Shown: piece after piece, positions 56,030 through 64,000 of the stretch
Numbering within the stretch: position 1 is the first letter of the stretch
How the letters are laid out: each line of letters starts with the position of its first letter
Assembly: GCA_001600455.1 (NCBI GenBank)
Contig: BCKC01000004.1
Span: forward strand, 2,964,915 to 3,028,914
Origin: Endocalyx cinctus
Lineage: Eukaryota > Ascomycota > Sordariomycetes > Amphisphaeriales > Apiosporaceae
DNA: 64,000 nucleotides
Reading direction: 5' to 3'
The notes under the pieces: generated by a model
The model's database searches: none
What the model was told of the DNA's origin: nothing
The model's input: only the letters and a program-made list of their open reading frames with translations
Program-made: the position numbers and the translations under genes

Positions 56030-58060
56030 CTAGCGATGGCCTAAGAGCCTAAAATCATCACCATCTGATTCGTCACCCTCGTTATCGTCATCCTCAATTT
56101 CTTCGTCTTCAGAAGTCAAAACAGATTCGTCATCCGAGGAGATCGGCTCGTCTTCGTCGGCTTCATTCGATGCTATGCTGCGCGGCATGCGACTCCATAG
56201 TCCCATAAAATCCTGGGCTTCATCTTCGTCATCAGTTTCAAGCAATGTGTCGCCTACCATTGAAGCGTGCAGCGAGAGCGCAGGGGTGTTTGATGGAGAG
56301 ACCGAGCGTGCCAGCCTGTCCAAGAGCTGCGAGTTTCGAGATGATTCAGCCATCTCCAACCCCACGGCAGCATTGGAAGAATGCCGCCGCCGGATGTCAC
56401 GTGCACCCGGAGTGTTTGTCCCACTTCCAGCATTCGGAGCTCCGGGTACAGTGCCCGGGTCATTTGTCTCAACGCGTGCAGCGTCCAGGCCTATGATTTG
56501 AAGCTGTGCCGTGTTGTAGGAATTGCAGACGCTGCACTTGAGGCCAAGCCAATGATATTTGGTGGATGTCCTTGCCGAACAGTCGTTGCATAGGACAATT
56601 GCGCGCGTATCTAGAAACTCAGGGGGCATGGGCTGCGCTTCGATGGCCAGATCGAGATTCCTGAATTGGGATTCCATATTGGTAAGACTTTTGCTACATA
56701 TCGGGCACTTGTAGGAAGTTTTCAGGTATTCCTCGTAGCACTGCCGATGTATACTGTGACCACACCTCATGAAGCACACTGCTTTGGGGGAGGTAAACAT
56801 GTAGTCGCCGCATATTGGACAGTCACAGTCTGTACTTCGCTCGATACACTTGTGATCTGTTTCTATAGATATTGCGATGCAAGCACAGCATTTCTGTCTC
56901 AAGGTTAGAAGAGATATACGGATCAGGGGGAGGCGACCTATCATACATACCTTACAGTGGAAGAAGTCTTTCCCGATACCTCTTCCAATTCTACAAATGC
57001 CGCAATCGTTGCAGTGATAGCAAGGTTTGTCGGGATCATCGCTCCAGAGCTTGCAAATACCACAATAATACCTTGCAGCAGATGCACCGCAAGCCATGCA
57101 AATTTCACCGGCTGGCTGAGCGGTACCGCAAAACATGCACAGCATGTTCTTCGTATCTTGGCGTATCAATTTATGGCTCTCGACCCTATCGTGGCAAAAT
57201 CGGCAAGGGTACCATCGGTTGCATGTAGAGCATTGTAGCTTTACATTCCGCCGGTAATGTTCACATCCTAAGGGGCGATAACCCGAGCTTTCTACCTGCT
57301 CACCATCCTCGTTTAATATTGTTGAAACTTCTGGAGCGAAGCTCGGTTCAAGATCGTTGTCTGTTAAGTTGTAACTCGCATTTAGTTCAGCCTCTTCCAG
57401 AGCGCTGGGCCAAAACTTAAACGAATCTAATGGCCTCGGGGACGGTCTCAGTTCCGAAGTACCAGGACTCGCGGGTGTTAGAATTCTCTCTGCCTGGATA
57501 CTCGTTTGCGAGCTCCTATAACCTTCGCTTAATATTTCATGCATCATACGAGCTTTCACAGAAGCATCGAGATCTCTAGACTGGATAGATAAGATCCGTT
57601 TTCTTAGTATCCCCATTCCGTCATCTTCCGGCAGCGATTCCTCGCGTCGCAGACCATGCTGTGAAATTGTACCTATGCCTTCGGGAAGAAGAGGTGCGTC
57701 CATTTCGTGTTCGTCACCAGACTCCGCTTCCATATCCATACCTAGTTCGTGATCAAGATTTCTACCGACCGGCAATCTAGTACGGGTGAGAGCGGCGTCC
57801 GTCGTACGTGCCATCGAGGTTATCTGGACAAAATCTGGAGACGAAGGGGGTGAAGAAGCACCGGCTTCTAAATCATCCTCCAAATAAGAATCTTCCTCCG
57901 TCTCCGAGAGGACTTCATCTGGCGAGCTACTAGTAGCTACTTTAGTGGTTCGCGACAGAGACTCGCGCTCGTTTACATCGGTTATGCTCGACGAGCGAGA
58001 AAATCTTCGGGCTTGTCGGACGACGGGATTAACCAGGAAATCGGCGACGAAGGACGTCAT
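56030..58060 (-). CDS. CHY-type and RING zinc-finger protein, RCHY1/Pirh2-like E3 ubiquitin ligase
   Basis: Exons 58060-56951 and 56893-56030 give 657 residues. The 57-nt intron (56950-56894) is in frame and stop-free, but removing it restores HCKKCCACIAI, matching the HCKKC of RCHY1. Order: disordered acidic/Ser-rich head (1 to about 260); CHY zinc finger starting GCEHYRRNVKLQCSTCNRWY; CTCHY finger (YYCGICKLWSDDPDKPCYHC, CGICRIG, DFFHCK); RING-H2 (CPICGDYMF...CGHSIHRQCYEEY...CPICSKSL); a zinc ribbon (LCNDCSARTSTKYHWLGLKC, CSVCNSYN); and a long acidic tail. RING proteins of this type transfer ubiquitin. The head and tail are much longer than in human RCHY1 (261 residues), as is usual in fungi. 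Confidence 0.95.
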   Translation of the reverse strand: MTSFVADFLVNPVVRQARRFSRSSSITDVNERESLSRTTKVATSSSPDEVLSETEEDSYLEDDLEAGASSPPSSPDFVQITSMARTTDAALTRTRLPVGRNLDHELGMDMEAESGDEHEMDAPLLPEGIGTISQHGLRREESLPEDDGMGILRKRILSIQSRDLDASVKARMMHEILSEGYRSSQTSIQAERILTPASPGTSELRPSPRPLDSFKFWPSALEEAELNASYNLTDNDLEPSFAPEVSTILNEDGEQVESSGYRPLGCEHYRRNVKLQCSTCNRWYPCRFCHDRVESHKLIRQDTKNMLCMFCGTAQPAGEICMACGASAARYYCGICKLWSDDPDKPCYHCNDCGICRIGRGIGKDFFHCKVCMIGRLPLIRISLLTLRQKCCACIAISIETDHKCIERSTDCDCPICGDYMFTSPKAVCFMRCGHSIHRQCYEEYLKTSYKCPICSKSLTNMESQFRNLDLAIEAQPMPPEFLDTRAIVLCNDCSARTSTKYHWLGLKCSVCNSYNTAQLQIIGLDAARVETNDPGTVPGAPNAGSGTNTPGARDIRRRHSSNAAVGLEMAESSRNSQLLDRLARSVSPSNTPALSLHASMVGDTLLETDDEDEAQDFMGLWSRMPRSIASNEADEDEPISSDDESVLTSEDEEIEDDDNEGDESDGDDFRLLGHR

Positions 58061-58790
58061 TGGTAAAATATGTAGTTAGGATAGAGTATTATTCGTGACA
58101 TTGGACTCAGTTCATCGCTTGTCGGGATTGTTTCGAAATCGAAATAGTAGGTTCACGAATCACGATTGAGGGAACTTTGACGTTCGTTTCGAGATAGGTT
58201 TTATTATCAATAAGATACTTTCACGTATTCCCATACCACTAGAAATCACGTACGATATTACGAAGATAATTATACCCGTGGACCTAGGTACTTAAGTATA
58301 TAGTAAGGTTATAAATATAGTTATATATAATAGGTAATAGGTAATTAGGTATAAAGAATATAGCGGGAAGGTAAGTATCGGGATAATAATGGTATGGTTA
58401 AATGTTAGTTAGATGGGGAATGGTACAATCAATCGTCTGACTCGAAAGTGACATCAGGTCCATCGATTCCCAAGTGGATATGTACATATGGAGTATATCG
58501 CTTTAGTTTCCAGCAGTAGACACTAAATTCTTATAGGATAGGCGCATAAATAAGTAAACCGCCAGCCTGGCAGCCCCGGCCAGACCACCGACAGAAAGAT
58601 CAGAAGCTAAATTAGTGTAGTTAAGGCTATTGTGTCAATCTCTTTCAAGAATATCCCCGAATTCTTCATAATCCCATTTCCTTGTGTGGTGATATAAAAA
58701 TTTGAGTTAGTCGATATCGAATTCATCGTCTTGATTGTACAACCACCTTATTCCGAAGATCATGTTTGTGTAATGTAGGATATCGTGATT
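58061..58790. other. Divergent promoter region CHY/RING gene / LYR protein
   Basis: 730 bp between divergent starts, with an AT-rich middle (ATAGTTATATATAATAGG near 58320) and a CCTAGGTAC motif near 58284. No specific operator recognised. Confidence 0.4.
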
Positions 58791-59090
58791 ATGACTGATC
58801 TACCGGTAACTCACGCATATCGCCATCTGTATCGAGGATTGCTTCGCGCTGTTCAGTTCTCGTCACCGGCTCGATACGTTGCCGTTTACCAGCTGAGAAG
58901 AGCTTTTCGTGAAAAGGGAGCTCAACTTGATATACGGAGTGTCAACAGAACCGTACGATTCCTAGAAGCCGCCGCGAGGACTCGAGGCTTGGAGCATTCT
59001 ATTCTAAAGAATCTCCTTAGAGTTGCTGGAGAGCGTCACCTAAGCCACCCCAAATGGAAGTTTGCTCATTTACAAAACGACAAAATGTAA
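58791..59090 (+). CDS. DUF1763 / LYR-motif small protein
   Basis: Single exon, 99 residues: MTDLPVTHAYRHLYRGLLRA, VQFSSPARYVAVYQLRRAFR, then SVNRTVRFLEAAARTRGLEH, SILKNLLRVAGERH. The LYRGLL sequence after AYRH is a LYR motif, and the three-helix, Arg-rich pattern (a distal Phe in VRFLEAAA) fits the complex-1 LYR fold. I recall this family as the fungal DUF1763 group. LYR proteins are mitochondrial adaptors that bind acyl-ACP and help Fe-S insertion or assembly of respiratory complexes or the mitoribosome. The specific partner is unknown. The upstream in-frame GTG is not used; the ATG at 58791 gives the family-like start. Confidence 0.85.
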   Translation: MTDLPVTHAYRHLYRGLLRAVQFSSPARYVAVYQLRRAFREKGAQLDIRSVNRTVRFLEAAARTRGLEHSILKNLLRVAGERHLSHPKWKFAHLQNDKM

Positions 59091-61413
59091 GAATTTCTAT
59101 GCTTAGAAGTTATGAGTTTCTAATGATAACAATAAATTTGGAAGGACGGATGAGAAAAGGTACATTCGAGAAACGAAGTATACGCATTACGACATGACTG
59201 TAGATATGCTTAACAGGTCTATGGGACTGTGTCTACGTTAGGACCGCTAGTACGGATCGAGGGGGAACGACAATATTGACGGCCGGCGGAGTCAGATTAA
59301 CCCCCGGTTCTCAATCTTCTACTTTGTAAGGGGTGACGACGAACAACTCCAAATGCAAGGCCGATCCCATCAGCTCCAATCTCCAAAATCCTAGCATTAG
59401 CAACTGCCTGAAGGACTTGCAGTAGTGTTTGAAACCCGAACAACTACAATATATATTCACACTCCAACGGGGTTAGGAGCGGAACCCACCTATCATAAAA
59501 AGCTGTTTATAATATATTCTCATAATGATCAGATGGCGAATGTTTGGGACCTCTCACCTCTCAAAAATCACAGGGGTGCAATGAAAATGGCTATGATGAA
59601 TTGAGATGCAGGAAAGGGTAGCCAATCAGCTATGTAATATTATGATAGAGATTGTTGTAGGATATACCGGCATCAATTATCGCAGGAATTTATGTATATA
59701 ACTGGCGAACTGTGCTATACATATAAAAGCTTTGTCGTTTATCATAGAAGGACTATATGTAGGAGAGAGACGGGGAGAGGAAGAGAGATGCACTTTTTTT
59801 TCTCCTTGTCAGTGCAAGTAATGTCGATCATGATGATAGATTTTCGGAATTAATGATACCATCCACATACGACACCCTCCACAGTATCGGAACGGCATTG
59901 ACCGAAGAATTAAAAAAAAAAAAAAAAAAAAAAAACTTAACATTTTTGTTTTTCCAACGATCAATCTCTTTACATAGCATAGTTTCTCAGATGATGCGTA
60001 TATGTGGTGTAATGGAAAATTTGGTGGACTGGAGAAATTCCTAACTTAGTAAGTATCATACAAGTATTAGTACGGAGTAGGTATCGTATCATTCCAATTT
60101 GTCTTCGATCGTATCGTACTGAACTCTTATTTTATTTTATTTTTCTTTGATCTGGTTTTCTACTTACATGCAAATATATATGGATCTATACTGTGTGTAA
60201 TGTACATACGCAGGTATATAAGCTGTTCTCCATCAATCAAGTTACCTAGGCGCTGCCGGGTAACGTATGTATACTATGACGATATTATGCAGAGCTCTGG
60301 GGGATTGGGGGTCAAAGGGATTATGAGCCGAATCTAACAAATCAGCTAAGATTTAAACGGTTAACTTTAAGAGGAAATTATGGAGATACCCGTCCTCCAT
60401 TTTACTAAGATAAGTTCTGATTGGATAGTACAATGTGACATAGGCTCAGCCACCCCGGCTCGGTGCACATGTTAATTGACCATCTATATATTAATTTAGG
60501 GAATGTAGTAGGCTACTCCAGCCTACTCCAACTCCTCATTTAGGTACATTAGGCTTCTTTATTTTACCTGAACAGCTTCCAAGTTCCACTATATGTGTAC
60601 CAAGTACACCTATATGGAGGACCTCCCTGTATGAGAATAAACACAAAACACCCCGCAACACGAGTAAATCGTTCGACTAATCATACCAGATTATTTCTTT
60701 TTATTTCAATAGAAACTGTGCCTGAAACTTTCCTCAATTTTAGGGTCAGTGTCAGTGTCAGTGCCGTCAATTGTCAATATTATCCAGCTTATATTTTTAA
60801 GCTTGAAAGATAAGGTAAGTAAATAAATAAATAAATAAATACGTTACTCGGTATTTGTTTTTCTCTTCCCTTTTCTCCTAAATACTTAAGAACGAGGTGC
60901 AGAAAAAGAAGAAAAGAAGAAGACAAGGGAAAAAAGGGTTCAAATCCACTACCTAGCAGCCTAGGTTATTATTTAAAGTACTTGAACTTAGTAGTAACTA
61001 CCTAAGTACCTAGGTACCGCCTACTTATCAAGATACAGCGTGCTAACTAAGAATTTATAGCGCTGCGTCAAGTACTGCTTAAGTACCTCTATACAGTACA
61101 ATTAGTGCCAATCTTCAAGTACCTTTACTTAGTAAATTACCAGCCAACCAACTACCAACCTTATACTAATCCATGATCTTCAAGCCCCGCATCATTGTCC
61201 TATTTCAACTTCTTCTTCCTTCAACAATACATTAAAAAAAAAAACACCATCCCCAACCATCGAGGTTTCCTAGATCAGGTACTTTGATGGCACATTTCCT
61301 ACACAATTTCGACGCTATTGTATCGCGACCACGCCGATGACTCTGACCTCAGTTTCGAGGCCATTGTCTGAAGCTTCCCCCGCAATACATTCATCCGATA
61401 AGTTGCCGAAGAG
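59091..61413. other. 2.3-kb intergenic region, nothing recognised
   Basis: AT-rich. A run at 59910-59934, AAAT repeats at about 60815-60840, TACCTAGGTAC motifs near 60244 and 61005. The last 250 bp are pyrimidine-rich and probably the promoter of the carrier gene. Confidence 0.5.
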
Positions 61414-62717
61414 ATGCCAGGCGAGTCTAGTGTCCAAGATGTCACCACTGCCCAGTTCCGGACTCGTACCAGCATGCCTCAGCAGTTCAGTCGAAGTGAG
61501 AAGCCACGGTTGTGGATAAAGCGTTATCGCACCGAGGTCGCCGCCAGCAGTGCCAGCGTCTTATCCACCGTCACCGCGTTTCCTCTTGATAGCGTCAAGA
61601 CACGTATGCAGACGTATCCTTATAATGGTGCTCTGCATTGTGTTCAGGCCACTTATCAATCCGAGGGAATTCGCGGTTTCTTTCGAGGTAGGCCAACACA
61701 ATAAGCTTTCTTTTCGGAAATATCACTAACTCCAATACTCGCAGGTGTAATGGCCCCGTTGGCCAGTGTCACTCTCGTCCGAACCATATCCTTCTCTATA
61801 TATCAACACTCAAAATACGTTTATTCCGACTGGATGGGAAAACACTTGGGATTTTGCCCTCTCGAACATGTAAATAAGAATGGCGCATACCCAAATTTAG
61901 GCACTATCGCCTGCTTTGGTGCTGCAGGAGCTACCGCAGGCTCGGGAATTACTCTCATCGCTTGTGAGTTACTCTCTGTTTCACCAGGTCATATTTTCTT
62001 ATATACGCAGGTTGCTAATTCGTCGTCATATTCTTAGGTCCATTTGAATTGACGAAGCTGAGCGCACAAGTCTCGGTTCTCATGGCCAATCAGCAAAATG
62101 CGGACCCAAAAAAACAGGCTATTGCTTTAAGTTACCATAACAAGGGAACTTTCAAGACTCTAGCCAACATCATTAAACATCGAGGTTATTTCGGCATGTA
62201 CACGGGATTGAATTTACATCTCTGTACGTGTTATTGTTTGCTGCAGTGAATCTGAATATCAAACTCGAGCTAACAAGCTTTACAGTGAGAGATACCCTGG
62301 GAACGGGAATTTACTTTGCAACCTACGAAAGCAGCAAACAATTGTTGACGACTTTTAGTGGAAAGGATGCACATAAAAATCCCGTCGCTGTTTTAGTTGC
62401 CGGAGCTCTATGCGGTATTGTGTCATGGGCCATGATATGTGGGTATCCCCTTAACGAGCACACCGGCGAGTTCTCTCCACACTGGCTGACCAATGAATGC
62501 AGACCCCATTGACTCTGTCAAGAGCATTTACCAGCGTAATGCGCTGATGTACTCTAGAGGCGAGAAAGTCCCCTTGCCGAAAATCCAATGGTTTCGACGA
62601 GATATGTATCGTGGCCTCGGCGTGTCAATGGGACGCTCAGCCGCGGTCAACGCCGTCTTCTTTTCGGCGTTCGAATTCTTTAAGAAGAGAATCAATTCCG
62701 TCAGAGATGCCGGTTAA
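61414..62717 (+). CDS. Mitochondrial carrier family (SLC25) protein, substrate unknown
   Basis: Five exons, 61414-61687, 61745-61963, 62038-62223, 62286-62438 and 62503-62717, give 348 residues; each junction is phase 1. The three carrier repeats show PLDSVKTRMQ, PFELTKLSAQ and PIDSVKSIYQ (Px[DE]xx[KR]). Repeat 1 has GFFRG, repeat 2 has GMYTGLNLHL, and repeat 3 has MYRGLGVSMGRSAAVNAVFF. The N-terminal 45 residues are polar and non-conserved; residues 30-45 (KPRLWIKRYRTEVAAS) lead into helix 1. The protein should sit in the inner membrane. I do not recognise the substrate group; annotation transfer from nearer homologues would be needed. The repeat-2 motif PFELTK, with Glu in place of Asp, is a useful subfamily marker. 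Confidence 0.92.
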
Positions 62718-63498
62718 AGGCACATATTAGCGGCTGGATTAGATTATAGGCCAGTCAACGATTGTACACGATTACACGCATACGAGCCGGCGTTACGAGA
62801 TTCAATCCGCATGCGCGGGCTTTTGAAACGATTAACTGGGGCCTCTGAAAGGGGGCTACGATGAATATTAGGGATCAGGACCTGAAAGATACTTTCTGTC
62901 CACAGTATTATTTATGTTAGGCAAGGAAATTCGGATGAGGATGAGTTGAAACCCTATATGACTAGGGTCCATGTACACCAGCCCGGTACCACAGCTGATT
63001 TTTTAGGTGGAAATACCGGCGGTTTTTATTCAGGTGATTCACCAGGTTGTATTTTTGACGGCTGAAATGTTTATAGCATTTCTCGAAGACTCTTTTTTTT
63101 AGCAATCCAAGTAAGTGGCTCTAACCTGCTGCCGAAGAAGAATTGAAAAAAAGAAACAATGATCAAACAACGAAAGAGACAAGAACACTACGTGACTTGA
63201 TCCCTTGCCCATATTATCCACCCGTAATTCTAACCTGGACATGATGATGCAATACCGAATATCCTTCTAAACGCCGAAAACGGGAAAAGATGTCATAATC
63301 CAGACACCTGCAATGTAGGTATTCGTATTTATCAAATGTAATGTATCGTACTCGTTACGCCCACTCCATTAAACAAAACCTACTTTCTACCCATACACGC
63401 CAGCACAAACACACGCAAACCATTCTCGACCCATGTCATTTGTCCACCGGAGAAGGGGAATTAATAAAAGGAAGAAAATAGAAAAAAGAAAGACCTCT
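62718..63498. other. Convergent intergenic region, nothing recognised
   Basis: 3' flanks of the carrier and MOB1 genes. No repeat or further gene evident. Confidence 0.5.
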
Positions 63499-63857
63499 TC
63501 AATCGCTCCGCAGCATACTCTCGACAAGGTCGCCGAGCGGGCCCCAGTAGTCCTTACCGCCTGCCAGGCCGTGCTCGTCGATGAAGAGGACGTACTGCTT
63601 GAAGCTCGTGTTGAGGTGGGGCTCGAGGCCGAGCTCGCGGATGACGGGGTAGTGGTGGCAGTAGATGTGGGCGTAGACGCGGTACATGCGCTTGAAGATC
63701 TGGCGGACGAGGGACGGGAAGGATTTGGGGAAGGGGACGCCGATGCGGCTCGGGAGGACGGACTCGTTGTCGATGCTGGCCTGGACCCAGCTCATCAGCT
63801 GCTCGATGTAGGCCGGGGCCGTCATCTTGGTCGGTCGCTTGTACGCGTCGTTGTCTT
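63499..63857 (-). CDS. MOB1: MOB kinase activator 1 (Mob1), C-terminal part, broken at window edge
   Basis: The open frame encodes the C-terminal half of Mob1: [100 protein letters not shown]. This part folds as Mob1 helices with the zinc-binding HH region. The Met at 63825 is internal, since KRPTK just upstream is conserved in Mob1. Upstream coding sequence (toward higher coordinates) is replaced by a G-rich run from 63858 and then a repeat of 63666-63788. Mob1 binds and activates NDR/LATS kinases (Dbf2/Sid2) in mitotic exit and septation. The C-terminal end LESM(L)RSD is slightly longer than in yeast. Confidence 0.9.
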
Positions 63858-63877
63858 GGGGGGGGGGGGGCGGGGGG
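63858..63877. repeat. G-rich homopolymer run (G13 C G6)
   Basis: Thirteen G, one C and six G sit exactly where the MOB1 reading frame is interrupted and before the duplicated segment starts. Confidence 0.9.
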
Positions 63878-64000
63878 TGTGGGCGTAGACGCGGTACATG
63901 CGCTTGAAGATCTGGCGGACGAGGGACGGGAAGGATTTGGGGAAGGGGACGCCGATGCGGCTCGGGAGGACGGACTCGTTGTCGATGCTGGCCTGGACCC
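63878..64000. repeat. 123-bp exact copy of 63666-63788 (part of MOB1 exon)
   Basis: The last 123 bp of the window repeat 63666-63788 in the same orientation with no difference seen. The copy lies at a 212-bp offset and ends at the window edge. Confidence 0.93.

Noticed and set aside
1..64000. CRISPR arrays, bacterial operons, defence systems or a secondary-metabolite cluster
   Set aside because: The window is fungal nuclear DNA; no regularly spaced repeats, no PKS/NRPS/terpene genes and no clustered pathway genes were seen.

Overview
The window reads as nuclear DNA of a filamentous ascomycete (Pezizomycotina, most likely Sordariomycetes; genus not determinable by eye). The reasons are short introns of about 50-270 nt with fungal branch points, fungus-restricted families (RRN6, DUF7918, DUF1763, COA1, a serine-rich GPI-anchored cupredoxin), an intron-bearing tRNA-Leu, pyrimidine-rich promoters, and an AT-rich transposon with C-to-T/G-to-A changes typical of repeat-induced point mutation (RIP). 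Genes are spaced 0.3-2.7 kb apart with no clustering by pathway.

Layout. 1-18 kb: 3' end of a sphingoid-base-phosphate phosphatase; DUF7918 protein (-); PPIL3-type cyclophilin (-); arrestin-like protein (+); mitochondrial ribosomal protein uL3m (-) divergent from a CCDC25/Jlp2 protein (+); PITH-domain protein (-); Pol I factor RRN6 (-). 18-23.6 kb: tRNA-Leu(UAG); a three-layer nested transposon (about 19.5-21.7 kb); cytochrome oxidase assembly factor COA1 (-). 24-29 kb: ribosomal protein L26 (+) and a large disordered protein with an eIF4E-binding motif (-). 29-42 kb is gene-poor: a wrecked dihydrodipicolinate-synthase-family gene (-), a type II membrane protein (-) and ribosomal protein S25 (+). 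43-51 kb: ADP/ATP carrier (+), MHF2/CENP-X (+), GPI-anchored cupredoxin (+), cytochrome-b5-like membrane protein (-). 53-64 kb: intronless GC-rich SDR (+), MOZART1/MZT1 (+), CHY/RING ubiquitin ligase (-), DUF1763 LYR protein (+), a mitochondrial carrier (+), and a MOB1 gene (-) broken at the window edge by a G-run and a 123-bp repeat that looks like an assembly fault.

Most genes are housekeeping: mitochondrial biogenesis (uL3m, COA1, two carriers, a LYR protein), ribosome production and translation (RPL26, RPS25, RRN6, CCDC25, a putative 4E-binding protein) and chromosome/spindle function (MHF2, MZT1, MOB1). No secondary-metabolite or defence cluster was found. The most unusual signals are splicing oddities: a predicted single-nucleotide exon in the CCDC25 gene, and an 8-nt exon followed by a GC-AG intron in RPS25. 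Next is the nested transposon, whose two long inverted arms are very unequally mutated and which contains an un-mutated 518-bp miniature element with long direct repeats.

Exon limits were worked out by hand from splice signals, reading-frame phase and remembered family consensus. No alignment or database search was run.
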